A DNA stretch of 64,000 nucleotides from DT-110 sp030148525 (GTDB lineage: Bacteria > Bacteroidota > Bacteroidia > Chitinophagales > Saprospiraceae): contig OZ245751.1 of the NCBI GenBank assembly GCA_965227445.1, positions 3,472,001 through 3,536,000 on the forward strand, in the 5' to 3' direction. This document shows positions 20,107-29,824 of this stretch, in pieces. The position numbers and the translations under genes are program-made. Every line of letters begins with the position of its first letter. Position 1 is the stretch's first letter. The notes under the pieces were generated by a model, which saw only the letters and a program-made list of their open reading frames with translations, ran no database searches and had not been told where the DNA came from.

Positions 20107-20176
20107 TACTCTCGTATTTGAAAGCCTTTCAAATAATTAAGGGGCCGGGACCCTTTCCTCTCTGAAAAAAGCCCGG

Positions 20177-20184
20177 CAAAGGTA
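20177..20184 (-). promoter_or_regulatory. Possible internal -7 promoter box in the rpsC-rplP gap
   Basis: The minus strand reads TACCTTTG, identical to the rpsL and rplS boxes, in a 98-nt gap just below the rpsC stop. No TTG lies 19-21 bp upstream, and a GCCGGG/CCCGGC inverted repeat overlaps the area, so use as a promoter is uncertain. Confidence 0.3.
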
Positions 20185-20204
20185 CGGCATTTATCCGACA
20201 AATT

Positions 20205-20927
20205 CTAGCGGCGACGTTGGTTTCTTCCGCCACCCCGACGACCACCTCCGCGGCCTCCTTTGTCTTTGGGCTTCATGCCAGCATGGGGAGACAAATCGCG
20301 CTTACCCAGTACTTCACCTTTGCAGATCCATACCTTCACACCAATGATACCGTAGATAGTCTGAGCTTCGTACAAAGCGTAGTCGATATCTGCACGGAAG
20401 GTGTGCAAGGGAACGCGTCCCTGCTTGAATTCTTCCGTACGAGCCATATCGGCACCGTTCAAACGACCGGCAATACGAATCTTGACACCTTCAGCTCCGG
20501 CACGCATTGTCGACTGAATAGCCATCTTGGTAGCGCGGCGGAAATTGATTCGAGCCTCCAGCTGCTTCCCAACTGACTCGGCCACGATATTGGCATCCAG
20601 CTCGGGTTTGCGGATTTCCATGATGTTGATCTGGACATCCTTACCCGTCAGTTTTTTCAACTCTTCCCGGATGCGGTCCACCTCGGAACCACCTTTACCA
20701 ATAATGATACCCGGACGAGATGTATGAATAGTTACGGTAATGCGCTTCAGGGTACGCTCGATGATGATGCGGGCAATACCACCCTTTGCAACCCGCGCTT
20801 TCAAGTACTTGCGGATCTTTTCATCTTCGACCACTTTATCACCGAAGTCCTTTCCTCCAAACCAGTTGGATTCCCAGCCACGAATGATCCCTAAGCGATT
20901 GCCGATTGGATTTGTCTTCTGACCCAT
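20205..20927 (-). CDS. rpsC: 30S ribosomal protein S3
   Basis: 240 residues. The KH domain carries the GxxG loop in [20 protein letters not shown], and the C-terminal domain carries [20 protein letters not shown]. It ends in a Gly/Arg-rich tail ([17 protein letters not shown]), common in Bacteroidota S3. It lines the mRNA entry tunnel. Confidence 0.98.
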   Translation of the reverse strand: MGQKTNPIGNRLGIIRGWESNWFGGKDFGDKVVEDEKIRKYLKARVAKGGIARIIIERTLKRITVTIHTSRPGIIIGKGGSEVDRIREELKKLTGKDVQINIMEIRKPELDANIVAESVGKQLEARINFRRATKMAIQSTMRAGAEGVKIRIAGRLNGADMARTEEFKQGRVPLHTFRADIDYALYEAQTIYGIIGVKVWICKGEVLGKRDLSPHAGMKPKDKGGRGGGRRGGGRNQRRR

Positions 20928-20955
20928 GTTATGTGGTATGAATATTTAATAAATC

Positions 20956-21372
20956 TTATTCGTCTTCTTCGGTTGATACTTCTTCAACCTCCGCAATATC
21001 GTCGGCCGTTTCGTCCTGTTCAACCGGAACGCGGTTCTCTACAATCAAGGTCACGTGGTTAGTGCGCTTGCGAATCCTGTGGGCCCGCCCGTGTGGTGCC
21101 GGCCGGAAACGCTTGAGCATTGAGCCTTCATCACAGAAGGCGGTCTTCACGTACAAATCGTAGTCTTCCGCATTTTCCAGGCCACCTAATTTGTGCTCCC
21201 AGTTGGCAATTGCCGACATCAGCAATTTCTCCAGCCAACCAGCCGCTTCTTTTTTGGTGAACCGCAGGATGGAAAGGGCCTCGTCAATGTCTTTGCCGCG
21301 GATATTGTCGACCACCAAACGCATCTTGCGGGCCGACATCGGAACGTTTTTGAGTTTTGCTACTGCTTCCAT
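20956..21372 (-). CDS. rplV: 50S ribosomal protein L22
   Basis: 138 residues from the ATG at 21372 (MEAVAKLKNVPMSARKMRLV); an upstream in-frame start at 21405 would add a non-conserved 11-residue leader. The signature RFRPAPHGRAHRIRKRTNHV is intact. The C-terminus carries an acidic extension (ETADDIAEVEEVSTEEDE) of about 20 residues. It lines the exit tunnel. Confidence 0.96.
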   Translation of the reverse strand: MEAVAKLKNVPMSARKMRLVVDNIRGKDIDEALSILRFTKKEAAGWLEKLLMSAIANWEHKLGGLENAEDYDLYVKTAFCDEGSMLKRFRPAPHGRAHRIRKRTNHVTLIVENRVPVEQDETADDIAEVEEVSTEEDE

Positions 21373-21422
21373 GTCCTTAGTTATGAGGTATACCAGTTGG
21401 TACACCAGCTCAACAATTCGAT

Positions 21423-21686
21423 TTAACGGTTACCGGTATGGCCTTTAAAGCTCCGAGTTGGTGCAAATTCACCAAGCTTGTGCCCAACCATGTTTTCGGT
21501 AACAAATACCGGAACAAAAGTCTTTCCGTTGTGAACCGCAATGGTTTCACCGACCATGTCCGGAATGATCATAGAAGAACGCGACCAGGTCTTGATGACC
21601 GTCTTCTTCTTAGATTCTTTCGCCTTCTCTACTTTAGTGAGCAACTTGTGGAAGACGTAAGGCCCTTTTTTAATTGATCTTGCCAT
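21423..21686 (-). CDS. rpsS: 30S ribosomal protein S19
   Basis: 87 residues: [20 protein letters not shown], then [20 protein letters not shown] and a [16 protein letters not shown] ending. It forms a complex with S13 in the 30S head. Confidence 0.98.
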   Translation of the reverse strand: MARSIKKGPYVFHKLLTKVEKAKESKKKTVIKTWSRSSMIIPDMVGETIAVHNGKTFVPVFVTENMVGHKLGEFAPTRSFKGHTGNR

Positions 21687-21761
21687 GATTATTTGGATTT
21701 AAGGAGCGAGGCTGCTGGTCAAATCGACTCAGGTTCCCCGTACCTCTTCATCTGTTAATGA

Positions 21762-22592
21762 TTATTTGCGCTTCTTCTTACGACTGATGATCATCTTATC
21801 GCTGAACTTCTTAGGCTTGCGCGTCTTCAGTCCCTTGGCAGCCTGTCCGTTGCGGCTACGTGGGTGCCCACCAGAGGCACGACCTTCACCACCACCCATC
21901 GGGTGGTCAACCGGGTTCATGGCTACACCTCGTACGCGAGGACGACGACCTAACCAACGCTTGCGACCAGCCTTACCTAAAACAACCAGACCGTGGTCGG
22001 CATTGGAAGTCGTTCCGATCGTCGCTTTGCATGTCTGCAGTACACGACGAACTTCACCAGAAGGCAATTTCACAATAGCGTATTTTCCTTCACGCCCCAT
22101 CAGAACACCGTAGGTGCCGGCACTGCGCGCCAGAGAAGCTCCCTTACCCGGACGCATTTCAATGGCGTGAAGAGTAGCACCGAGCGGAATCTCGCTCAGA
22201 TACATAGCATTACCAGTGACGGGAGCAACTCCTTTTCCGGATTGAACCTCATCACCTACTTTCAGACCGTCGGGAGCGATGATGTATCGCTTCTCGCCGT
22301 CGGTATACTCAAGCAGGGCAATAAATGCGGTGCGGTTCGGATCGTATTCGATCGTCTTTACCGTAGCGGCCATCCCCTCTTTGTCACGGCGGAAATCAAT
22401 CACCCGGTAGCGACGCTTGTGTCCACCACCGCGATTCCGCATGGTCATTTTACCGGTACGGCTACGCCCACCTGATTTCTTCAGGGGAGCCAAGAGGCTT
22501 TTTTCCGGCTTGTCAGTTGTCACCTCGGTAAAGGTGTTACTCATTCGGGTCCGCAAACCCGGAGTTACTGGACTGTGCTTTTTAACTGGCAT
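21762..22592 (-). CDS. rplB: 50S ribosomal protein L2
   Basis: 276 residues from the ATG at 22592 ([16 protein letters not shown]); seven upstream in-frame codons (MNHKNNT) are poorly conserved and probably not translated. The universal peptidyl-transferase-centre segment [20 protein letters not shown], with its essential histidine, is intact. Confidence 0.97.
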   Translation of the reverse strand: MPVKKHSPVTPGLRTRMSNTFTEVTTDKPEKSLLAPLKKSGGRSRTGKMTMRNRGGGHKRRYRVIDFRRDKEGMAATVKTIEYDPNRTAFIALLEYTDGEKRYIIAPDGLKVGDEVQSGKGVAPVTGNAMYLSEIPLGATLHAIEMRPGKGASLARSAGTYGVLMGREGKYAIVKLPSGEVRRVLQTCKATIGTTSNADHGLVVLGKAGRKRWLGRRPRVRGVAMNPVDHPMGGGEGRASGGHPRSRNGQAAKGLKTRKPKKFSDKMIISRKKKRK

Positions 22593-22684
22593 GGTATTGT
22601 TTTTGTGGTTCATCGCCGGCTGAGTAAAACCATGCGCTACTCCCGACTCGAACCTTGATAAAATGTATGTCTAAAATCCGGCAC

Positions 22685-22984
22685 CTACAGGTCACCAAAG
22701 AAATCGATCTCCTCCCCTTCATTAAGGGTAATGATCGCTTTCTTAAAAGCTGATTTGCGCCCCTGCAAAATGCCTGATTTGGTAGAACGGCTTACGAAAC
22801 GCCCCGGCATAATCAGGGTGCGCACGTTTTCTACGGATACGCTGTACATATCCTCTACCGCATTTTTAATCTCGATCTTGTTCGCACGCTTATCGACCAC
22901 GAAGGTGTACTTGTTCTGATCCTCCGAGAGGGTTTCCGACTTCTCCGTGATCAGCGGCTTGATCAGTATATTCTTCTTTGCCAT
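22685..22984 (-). CDS. rplW: 50S ribosomal protein L23
   Basis: 99 residues: ILIKPLITEKSETLSEDQNK and the YTFVVDKRANKIEIKNAVED signature. It is located at the exit tunnel rim, where trigger factor and SRP dock. Confidence 0.97.
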   Translation of the reverse strand: MAKKNILIKPLITEKSETLSEDQNKYTFVVDKRANKIEIKNAVEDMYSVSVENVRTLIMPGRFVSRSTKSGILQGRKSAFKKAIITLNEGEEIDFFGDL

Positions 22985-23031
22985 ATCACTTAGTTTATGA
23001 TCCCGTGGCAGTCATGCCACTCTCAGGACCC

Positions 23032-23658
23032 TTAGGCCATGGATTCTTTAATTTTATCGATAGCGCCCTCAGACAGAATCAAAGAGCCTGCGTTCAGGAT
23101 GTCGTAGGTGTTCAAATCAGACGCGCGAACGACGCTTGATTTTTTCAGGTTCCGGCTGGACAAATAGAGCGTTTTTTCGTAATCAACCGTTACCAGGAGT
23201 GACTTGGTATCCTTGACCTTAAGGGCGTCCAGGATATTGATGTACTCCTTGGTTTTGGGCGACTCAAAAGAGAAGTCCTCCACCACGACGATCTCACCGG
23301 CACTGGCTTTTCCCGAAAGGGCTGACAGACGAGCCAAACGCTTGACCTTCTTATTGAGGCGCAGGCCATAGTTGCGAGGGCGCGGGCCGAAAATACGTCC
23401 ACCGCCACGGAAAATGGGGTTTTTGATATCACCGGCGCGGGCTGTACCCGTTCCCTTCTGGCGTTTGATCTTGCGAGTAGAACCCGCAACTTCATTCCGC
23501 TCCTTTGACTTATGTGTACCCTGGCGTTGGTTAGCCAGATATTGTTTGACCGCGAGATATACCGCATGCTCGTTGGGCTCGACTCCAAAGATATCCTCCG
23601 GCAATTCCACATCGCGTCCGGTAGGCTGACCCTGGATATTTACTACTTCGAGTTTCAT
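23032..23658 (-). CDS. rplD: 50S ribosomal protein L4
   Basis: 208 residues: KQYLANQRQGTHKSKERNEV, GTGTARAGDIKNPIFRGGGR and PRNYGLRLNKKVKRLA form the tunnel-reaching loop and core. In E. coli L4 represses the S10 operon through a leader hairpin. Here the long structured spacer lies between rpsJ and rplC rather than before rpsJ. Confidence 0.97.
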   Translation of the reverse strand: MKLEVVNIQGQPTGRDVELPEDIFGVEPNEHAVYLAVKQYLANQRQGTHKSKERNEVAGSTRKIKRQKGTGTARAGDIKNPIFRGGGRIFGPRPRNYGLRLNKKVKRLARLSALSGKASAGEIVVVEDFSFESPKTKEYINILDALKVKDTKSLLVTVDYEKTLYLSSRNLKKSSVVRASDLNTYDILNAGSLILSEGAIDKIKESMA

Positions 23659-23709
23659 TGCTTACTCTGTTTAGTGAAACTCCACACGGGGCGGAGATTC
23701 ATGAATAGA

Positions 23710-24330
23710 TTACTTTTCCAAAATCACGAAAGATCCCTTATGGCCGGGGATAGCACCTTTCACCAAAATCAGGTTCTTTTCCGGGAATACTTTCAGTACG
23801 CGCAGGTTTTGCACCTTTACGCGACGGCCACCATCCTGGCCACCCATGCGCATTCCTTTGAATACGCGAGCCGGGTATGAGGCAGCACCGATAGAACCCG
23901 GAGCACGCTGGCGATTGTGCTGGCCGTGGGTAGCGTCATTTACACCGCGGAATCCGTGGCGCTTGACAACCCCCTGGAAGCCTTTCCCTTTGGAATTACC
24001 AACTGCACTGACCATGTCGCCCTCATTAAAGACTTCATCTACTTTAATCAGGTCGCCGATCGCTTTTTCGATATCGAAATCGCGGAGCTCAATTACTTTC
24101 CGCTTCGGACTTGTACTTGCTTTTTCGAAATGCCCTTGCAAGGCCTGGGAGGTATTCTTTTCTTTTGCCTCACCATAACCAATCTGAAGTGCGTTGTAAC
24201 CGTCTGTTTCTTCGGTCTTCACCTGCGTAACTACACAGGGTCCGGCCTCGACTACGGTACAAGCAATATTACGGCCAGCCTCATCGAAGATGCTGGTCAT
24301 ACCAATCTTTTTACCTAATAGTCCGTTCAT
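23710..24330 (-). CDS. rplC: 50S ribosomal protein L3
   Basis: 206 residues. It starts [20 protein letters not shown] and has the [20 protein letters not shown] and [13 protein letters not shown] core near the peptidyl transferase centre. It follows a 217-nt hairpin-rich spacer after rpsJ. Confidence 0.97.
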   Translation of the reverse strand: MNGLLGKKIGMTSIFDEAGRNIACTVVEAGPCVVTQVKTEETDGYNALQIGYGEAKEKNTSQALQGHFEKASTSPKRKVIELRDFDIEKAIGDLIKVDEVFNEGDMVSAVGNSKGKGFQGVVKRHGFRGVNDATHGQHNRQRAPGSIGAASYPARVFKGMRMGGQDGGRRVKVQNLRVLKVFPEKNLILVKGAIPGHKGSFVILEK

Positions 24331-24547
24331 CAGATTTTACATTTAATGGTTAACGTCCCCGATAAACGAAAAGCCCTTGCAAGTGCCCACTCCTGTTACC
24401 CGTTAAGGGGGGTTGCGGGGTGGTCACTTCACCACATCGAAGGATGTGGTGGGCTTCCGATTAACCTAAGGAGACTTAGGTTTGTTCTGAGCCGGCGCTT
24501 TCGCTAAAAAGCGCAGCAGAAGAACGATGTTACTTGAATCTGGTTGC
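24331..24547 (-). promoter_or_regulatory. Structured 217-nt spacer between rpsJ and rplC
   Basis: In mRNA order it holds three perfect hairpins: GCGCTTT/AAAGCGC with a 6-nt loop (24495-24514), CCTAAG-tetraloop-CTTAGG (24465-24480) and CACCACATC-tetraloop-GATGTGGTG (24430-24451). There is also a G/C-rich stretch near 24387-24422 (CCCACTCC facing GGGGTGG) that could pair. Other gaps in this operon are mostly under 130 nt. A regulatory role, such as r-protein feedback, is an inference. Confidence 0.5.
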
Positions 24548-24856
24548 TTACGTCAACTTAACTTGGATATCTACCCCACTCGGCAATTCCAGCTTAGACA
24601 ATGCATCAACTGTCTTTTGGGTGGGTGTGTAGATTTCAATAAGGCGCTTGTGGGTGCGCAACTGGAACTGCTCACGAGCTTTCTTGTTAACGTGCGGCGA
24701 ACGGAGCACGGTAAAGATTTTCTTCTCGGTGGGCAGCGGAATCGGACCAGTGACAACAGCTCCACTATTCCTTACTGTTTTCACAATTTTCTCCGTTGAC
24801 TTATCAACCAGATTGTGATCGTACGAACGAAGTTTGATTCTAATCTTCTGATTCAT
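24548..24856 (-). CDS. rpsJ: 30S ribosomal protein S10
   Basis: 102 residues: [40 protein letters not shown] and the C-terminal [20 protein letters not shown]. It is also the NusB partner in antitermination (NusE). It is co-transcribed with fusA upstream, so the str and S10 operons are joined here. Confidence 0.98.
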   Translation of the reverse strand: MNQKIRIKLRSYDHNLVDKSTEKIVKTVRNSGAVVTGPIPLPTEKKIFTVLRSPHVNKKAREQFQLRTHKRLIEIYTPTQKTVDALSKLELPSGVDIQVKLT

Positions 24857-24925
24857 GCCTTAGTGTCTACGATTTTCAAAGTTAAAAGAGTGGCCTGCTT
24901 CGTTCAGCAGACCACATATCTGTTG

Positions 24926-27064
24926 CTAGGCTTTTACCTCGCCTTTCGCTTTTTCCATTACCTCCTTGGCAATGCCCTCCGGAGCAACCGCATAGTGGCT
25001 GAACTCCATAGTAGAGGTGGCACGTCCAGAAGTGATCGTACGCAGTTGGGTAACGTAACCGAACATTTCGGCCAGAGGCACTTCAGCCGTGATGGACACC
25101 GCACCACCCGGGCGGGGCGTCTGGCCTTTCGGCAAACCACGGCGACGGTTCAAATCACCAACTACCGAACCAACAAATTCTTCCGGAGTAGTTACCTCCA
25201 GCTTCATGATTGGCTCCATGATCTTCGGATTCGTTTTTGCAGCAGCGGCCTTAAATCCTTCCTTGGCACACAATTCAAAGGCAATTGGCTTCGAGTCAAC
25301 GGCGTGCATAGATCCGTCGTACACCCGAACTTTCATGCTCTCAATATTGTAGCCGGCCAGGATACCGTTAGCCATGCAAGACAGGAACCCGTCTTTAATG
25401 GGCTTCTGGTAGTTCTTGTCGATGGATCCACCAACGATGCCCCATTCAAACTGCAACTTCTCTTTTCCACTCTGGAACTCATCGCTCTCCAGGAATTCCT
25501 GATCAGCAGGCCCGAGTTCGAATTCCATATCGGCAAACAAACCAGAACCACCCGACTGCTTCTTGAGGCGCTCGCGGTGTGTTACCGAGTTGGTCAATGC
25601 TTCTTTGTAGTTAACCTGAGGCTCACCCTGGTTACACTCTACTTTGAACTCGCGACGCAGACGGTCAACGATGATCTCAAGGTGCAACTCACCCATACCA
25701 CGGATAATGGTCTGGTTGGTATCCTCATCGTATCGCACCTGGAAAGTAGGATCTTCCTCAGCCAGTTTGGCCAGGCCCATACCCAACTTATCCATATCCT
25801 TTTGCGACTTTGGCTCTACGGCCACACCAATCACGGGATCGGGGAAGGTCATAGATTCCAACGCAATGGGGTGCTTCTCGTTACAAATGGTATCACCGGT
25901 TCGCAGGTCTTTGAAACCTACACCAGCGGCAATATCACCTGCTTCCACGAAATCAATAGCGTTCTGTTTGTTCGAGTGCATTTGGTACAAACGAGAGATA
26001 CGCTCTTTCTTATCGGTACGCGTATTCAGCACGTAAGAACCGGCATCCAAACGGCCAGAGTAGGCGCGGAAGAAAGCCAAACGACCTACGAATGGGTCCG
26101 TAGCAATCTTAAACGCCAGGGCAGAAAAAGGCTCATCTACCGACGGACGACGCTTCTCAACCTCATCCGTGTGCGGATTAACACCTTCGATCGCATCTAC
26201 ATCAACCGGAGAAGGCAGGAAGGCACAAACAGCATCCAATACAGCCTGAACTCCTTTGTTCTTAAAGGCAGAACCACAGTAGATCGGCATGATGCTCATA
26301 TCACAAACCGCAGCGCGGATAGCAGCGCGGATCTCTTCAACGGAGATAGAGTCGGGATCTTCAAAGAATTTCTCCAACAGCGTCTCGTCGTATTCTGCTA
26401 CTGATTCGAGGAGTGCTTCGCGACGCTCATTTACGGTTTCCAGAAGATCTTCAGGGATATCTACGATCTCGTAGGTCATCCCCATATCGTCATCATTCCA
26501 GATACGAGCTTCGTTGGTGATCAGATCGACCACACCTTTGAAGGTCTCCTCCGAACCAATGGGTACCTGCATCGCAATGGCGTTAGCACCAAGCTTTGCT
26601 TTTATATCTTCGATTACAGCGAAGTAGTTTGCACCAGAACGGTCCATCTTATTAACGAAACCGATACGGGGAACTTTGTAGCGGTCCATCTGACGGAAAA
26701 CCGTTTCAGACTGGGGCTCCACTCCACTTACAGCGCAGTATAGGGCAACTACACCGTCCAGGATGCGCAATGAGCGCTCTACCTCTACGGTAAAGTCCAC
26801 GTGACCCGGAGTATCGATGATGTTGATAGTGTATTCATCATCCTTCCATGGCCAGCTGGTCTTAGTGGCAGCAGAAGTAATCGTAATACCACGCTCCTGC
26901 TCTTGTTCCATCCAGTCCATAGTGGCCGCACCGTCGTGCACCTCACCGATCTTGTGACTGATACCGGTATAGTACAGAACGCGCTCTGTGGTCGTTGTTT
27001 TACCGGCATCAATGTGGGCAGCGATACCGATATTTCGTGTGAATTTGAGATCTTTCTGTGCCAT
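24926..27064 (-). CDS. fusA: Elongation factor G
   Basis: 712 residues, full length. GTPase motifs: G1 [12 protein letters not shown] (about 16-27), G2 region [21 protein letters not shown]3 DTPGHVDF and G4 NKMD. Domains II-V follow, with the domain IV region [15 protein letters not shown]. It catalyses tRNA-mRNA translocation. It is placed between rpsG and rpsJ, as in other str operons. A long antisense open frame across it is a shadow. Confidence 0.98.
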   Translation of the reverse strand: MAQKDLKFTRNIGIAAHIDAGKTTTTERVLYYTGISHKIGEVHDGAATMDWMEQEQERGITITSAATKTSWPWKDDEYTINIIDTPGHVDFTVEVERSLRILDGVVALYCAVSGVEPQSETVFRQMDRYKVPRIGFVNKMDRSGANYFAVIEDIKAKLGANAIAMQVPIGSEETFKGVVDLITNEARIWNDDDMGMTYEIVDIPEDLLETVNERREALLESVAEYDETLLEKFFEDPDSISVEEIRAAIRAAVCDMSIMPIYCGSAFKNKGVQAVLDAVCAFLPSPVDVDAIEGVNPHTDEVEKRRPSVDEPFSALAFKIATDPFVGRLAFFRAYSGRLDAGSYVLNTRTDKKERISRLYQMHSNKQNAIDFVEAGDIAAGVGFKDLRTGDTICNEKHPIALESMTFPDPVIGVAVEPKSQKDMDKLGMGLAKLAEEDPTFQVRYDEDTNQTIIRGMGELHLEIIVDRLRREFKVECNQGEPQVNYKEALTNSVTHRERLKKQSGGSGLFADMEFELGPADQEFLESDEFQSGKEKLQFEWGIVGGSIDKNYQKPIKDGFLSCMANGILAGYNIESMKVRVYDGSMHAVDSKPIAFELCAKEGFKAAAAKTNPKIMEPIMKLEVTTPEEFVGSVVGDLNRRRGLPKGQTPRPGGAVSITAEVPLAEMFGYVTQLRTITSGRATSTMEFSHYAVAPEGIAKEVMEKAKGEVKA

Positions 27065-27104
27065 GACTACGCCTCGAAAGAGATTTTATGTTTTAAATAA
27101 ATGA

Positions 27105-27572
27105 TTACACGCGGAAGTGCGCGAAGGCCCGGTTCGATTCAGCCATACGGTGCGTATCTTCTTTACGCTTAACCGCACCGCCTTCACCTTTGCTGGCAGC
27201 CATCAACTCGGCAGCCAGTTTCTCGGCCATGCCTTTTCCACTGCGCTGGCGGGCAAACTTGATCAGCCATTTCATACCGATCGACATTTTCCGCTTGGCG
27301 CGAATTTCCGTTGGAATCTGAAAGGTTGCACCACCAATACGACGGCTGCGTACCTCGACCTGGGGCATGGCATTGTTCAACGCCTTTTTCCAGATTTGGT
27401 GCTCGTCTTGTTCCGTGCGCTCCTTTATGATATCCATCGCTTCGTAGAAGATGGAGAAGGCAGTTGATTTCTTTCCCTGCATCATCATATTATTGACGAA
27501 CTGGGTTACAATCTGATCGCCGTACCGGGGGTCGGGATCAATAATTCTTAGTTTTGGTTTTCTTTTACGCAT
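27105..27572 (-). CDS. rpsG: 30S ribosomal protein S7
   Basis: 155 residues: [40 protein letters not shown] and the C-terminal helix [14 protein letters not shown] ending. It organises the 30S head and, in E. coli, represses str operon translation. Confidence 0.98.
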   Translation of the reverse strand: MRKRKPKLRIIDPDPRYGDQIVTQFVNNMMMQGKKSTAFSIFYEAMDIIKERTEQDEHQIWKKALNNAMPQVEVRSRRIGGATFQIPTEIRAKRKMSIGMKWLIKFARQRSGKGMAEKLAAELMAASKGEGGAVKRKEDTHRMAESNRAFAHFRV

Positions 27573-27605
27573 GAATCAGCGGTTTCTTGAATGATTGAAA
27601 CATAA

Positions 27606-27980
27606 TTACTTCTTGGGTCGCTTCGTACCGTACTTAGAACGGCTTTGCAGGCGGTCGGTAACACCGGCGGTGTCCAGTGCTCCCCGAACTACCGTATAAC
27701 GTACACCCGGAAGATCTTTTACACGGCCTCCACGTACAAGTACAATGGAGTGTTCCTGCAAATTGTGACCCTCGCCCGGGATATAGGCAATAACCTCGAT
27801 ACCGTTCGTCAAACGTACCTTGGCAACCTTACGCAAAGCAGAGTTCGGCTTCTTAGGTGTGGTCGTATATACACGAGTGCATACACCACGACGCTGAGGA
27901 GAAGACTCCAGTGCACGAGACTTGCTCTTCTGCACAATTTTCTTTCTGCCTTTGCGTACCAGCTGGTTGATTGTAGGCAT
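27606..27980 (-). CDS. rpsL: 30S ribosomal protein S12
   Basis: 124 residues: [20 protein letters not shown] and the accuracy-centre loops [18 protein letters not shown] and [15 protein letters not shown]. The lysine positions linked to streptomycin resistance have the wild-type residues. It is the first gene of the operon, with a promoter about 100 bp upstream. Confidence 0.98.
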   Translation of the reverse strand: MPTINQLVRKGRKKIVQKSKSRALESSPQRRGVCTRVYTTTPKKPNSALRKVAKVRLTNGIEVIAYIPGEGHNLQEHSIVLVRGGRVKDLPGVRYTVVRGALDTAGVTDRLQSRSKYGTKRPKK

Positions 27981-28075
27981 ATTCTAAATACTGTTTATAA
28001 AACTTAACCTTTCAGATATATTCGCTTAATAAACATCTAAGTGTCACGTGGACACAGCTTGCTCAAAAGCGATTG

Positions 28076-28106
28076 CAAAGGTAAAGCTTTAATTCTGAAA
28101 TTACAA
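28076..28106 (-). promoter_or_regulatory. Promoter of the rpsL ribosomal operon
   Basis: On the minus strand: TTG (28104-28106), a 20-bp spacer, then TACCTTTG (28076-28083). This matches the Bacteroidota primary sigma consensus in both boxes and spacing. It would give a leader of about 90 nt with the GTGTC/GACAC hairpin. Confidence 0.85.
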
Positions 28107-28428
28107 GATAGAACTTGAAATTGTTGGAGAGCCCCTTTCTGGCATTGGACAGGGAACGCCAGGCACCGGACTTCAGGCCTATTTTCCTTTTTCCCAAACA
28201 GCAGTAAGGCCACAGAATGTACCGGTATTTACATCTATGAAACCATATTATGATGTTGTGGAATTACTGAGTGCTCCACGCCTAATTTGTAATATGCAGT
28301 TCCCAACCCGTGTTATTGGGTTTACCGTTTGGCTTTCGCCAAAAAAAGACGAAGATGTTCTTCCCCATTCGCGTAGCTCATACCGCCGGCCGTTCATCCT
28401 GAACCGTGAAATGTACCCGCCACTCAGG

Positions 28429-28509
28429 AGACGCGACAAACCGGCGTCTATAAAAATGACCTGACCGGCTCTGACCGGCGGGGAAGACGCGATAAATCGG
28501 CATCTCTAC
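28429..28509. repeat. Pair of REP-like imperfect palindromes
   Basis: Two 25-bp related units: AGACGCGACAAACCGGCGTC... at 28429-28453 and AGACGCGATAAATCGGCATC... at 28485-28509. Each is itself an imperfect palindrome (GACGC...GCGTC; GACGC...GCATC). The second, with CTCTACAACA after it, resembles the GTAGAGACGCG-type interspersed palindromes known from cyanobacterial and other genomes. Confidence 0.6.
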
Positions 28510-28559
28510 AACAATGTATGCCGCACCGATCACCCTATCCCCTAATCCCCCTATCTCCC

Positions 28560-28600
28560 ATTCACCCTTTCCCCAATTCACCCTTTCCCCAATTCACCCG
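28560..28600. repeat. 16-bp tandem repeat overlapping the fdhD 3' end
   Basis: The unit ATTCACCCTTTCCCCA occurs at 28560-28575 and 28576-28591, with a partial third unit to 28600. It encodes the last FdhD residues (WGKGELGKG) and includes the fdhD stop codon. Similar pyrimidine-rich text (CACCCTATCCCC, ATCCCCCTATCTCCC) extends upstream to about 28530. Confidence 0.85.
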
Positions 28601-29443
28601 CTCATCTCCCGTGTACACATTACAACGGTCGCTACGCACAAAGCCTATCAGGGTCATCCCACACTCCTCGGCCAGATCAATCGCCAGACTGGATGGTGCA
28701 CCAACAGCCGACAATACCGGGACACCAGCCATCCAGGCTTTTTGCACCAGCTCAAACCCGATACGCCCACTGAGTATTATCTGTGCATTGCGCAAAGGCA
28801 ACAAATCTTCCTCCAGCGCATACCCTATCAACTTGTCCAACGCATTGTGGCGCCCTACATCCTCGTAAGTAGCCAGGATGCTTCCTTCAGGAGTGACTAA
28901 AGCCGCCGCATGCAAGCCTCCCGTGCGGGCAAATACCGATTGTTCGTCACTCAAGTGCTCAGGTAGCGATTGGATCAGTCCGATCTGCACCTGCGGCCAG
29001 CCCGGTCGCAACAAATAAACGGACTGCTGACGCACCATTTCCATACTCCCCTTTCCACATACACCACAACTGGATGCCGTGTAAAAATGTCGCTCCTGAT
29101 CAGACCAGTCAATGTGCATATCACTGCGCAGCAAAATATCGATGGTGTTTTCGTGCACCGTGTCTCCTACCCTGCGCCGCGGTTGATCCACTCCGACCAC
29201 ATCCCCCCGGGCCCCAATGATACCTTCTGTAAACAGAAAGCCCAATGCCAACTGTGCATCGTTACCGGGAGTACGCATAGTAATTGACAAGGTGCGCATC
29301 TGCTCTTCCCGTCCGGCAGTTGCCAGACGGATCTCCAGCGGTTCCTCAACCACGACTTCATCTTCAAATTTTTCGCAGGCCTCCGATGCATACCGGGTTA
29401 CCCGAACGGATCTTACTTGTTTTTGAAAAAGTGAGGGGTGCAT
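28562..29443 (-). CDS. fdhD: Formate dehydrogenase accessory sulfurtransferase FdhD
   Basis: 293 residues from the ATG at 29443 (MHPSLFQKQVRSVRVTRY); an upstream in-frame start would overlap the divergent gene region. FdhD passes sulfur from IscS to the molybdenum cofactor of formate dehydrogenase. The sulfur-transfer motif SSCGVCG is intact, with C126 and C129, as are EDVGRHNALDKLIGYAL and LSGRIGFELVQKA. No formate dehydrogenase or Moco gene is in the window, so the client enzyme is elsewhere. The C-terminal residues come from a tandem repeat. Confidence 0.95.
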   Translation of the reverse strand: MHPSLFQKQVRSVRVTRYASEACEKFEDEVVVEEPLEIRLATAGREEQMRTLSITMRTPGNDAQLALGFLFTEGIIGARGDVVGVDQPRRRVGDTVHENTIDILLRSDMHIDWSDQERHFYTASSCGVCGKGSMEMVRQQSVYLLRPGWPQVQIGLIQSLPEHLSDEQSVFARTGGLHAAALVTPEGSILATYEDVGRHNALDKLIGYALEEDLLPLRNAQIILSGRIGFELVQKAWMAGVPVLSAVGAPSSLAIDLAEECGMTLIGFVRSDRCNVYTGDERVNWGKGELGKG

Positions 29444-29494
29444 GGTCAGATCATTTTTAGCGAAAGCTTGTTGTACAATCCAGAACAACAGACT

Positions 29495-29824
29495 ATGGGA
29501 TTAAATCTGGAACTGGAAATTTCACTTGACGACGTGCGGCTTATGCTGCGCGATCGGTTCGAACAGGGTTTTACGCGGGAAATACATACCGCCACCTGTA
29601 CTGGTTGCGAACGGAGATACAATGCAACCATCGACGTATCCGAAATATGGCTAAACCACATTGGCGATCTGATCGTCGAAGGAAGATGTATGAATTGTCA
29701 AACCCCCATCAGTAAATACCTGGAAACGAGTAACCACCAAAGTACCTACGATCAGGCCATGGCCATTCGGGAATTACATATACAAGTGCTGAAGGATTAT
29801 AACGCACGTCCCGCCGGCGGCTAA
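29495..29824 (+). CDS. Small putative zinc-ribbon protein
   Basis: 109 residues from the ATG at 29495 (MGLNLELEISLDDVRLMLRD). Two CxxC pairs (C35/C38 in CTGC and C65/C68 in CMNC) are spaced as in a zinc ribbon. The N-terminal part is helical. It is transcribed divergently from fdhD with 51 bp between starts, and it overlaps the convergent methyltransferase by 4 bp. I do not recognise the family. A link with fdhD is suggested only by position. Confidence 0.7.
   Translation: MGLNLELEISLDDVRLMLRDRFEQGFTREIHTATCTGCERRYNATIDVSEIWLNHIGDLIVEGRCMNCQTPISKYLETSNHQSTYDQAMAIRELHIQVLKDYNARPAGG

Larger units (their letters stand above)
27981..28561. other. Gene-free region upstream of the ribosomal operon
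   Basis: 581 bp without a supported gene. From the rpsL side it holds a leader hairpin GTGTC-ACGTG-GACAC (28041-28055), the rpsL promoter (28076-28106), one GCTTTCGCNAAAA word (28332-28344) and two related 25-bp imperfect palindromic repeats (28429-28453, 28485-28509). It ends at the 16-bp tandem repeat at the fdhD end. Short frames here have no recognisable similarity. Confidence 0.7.

Noticed and set aside
24815..26404. A 529-codon open frame on the plus strand opposite fusA
   Set aside because: It lies wholly antisense to fusA and rpsJ, and its protein text has no domain pattern. It comes from the codon bias of fusA.
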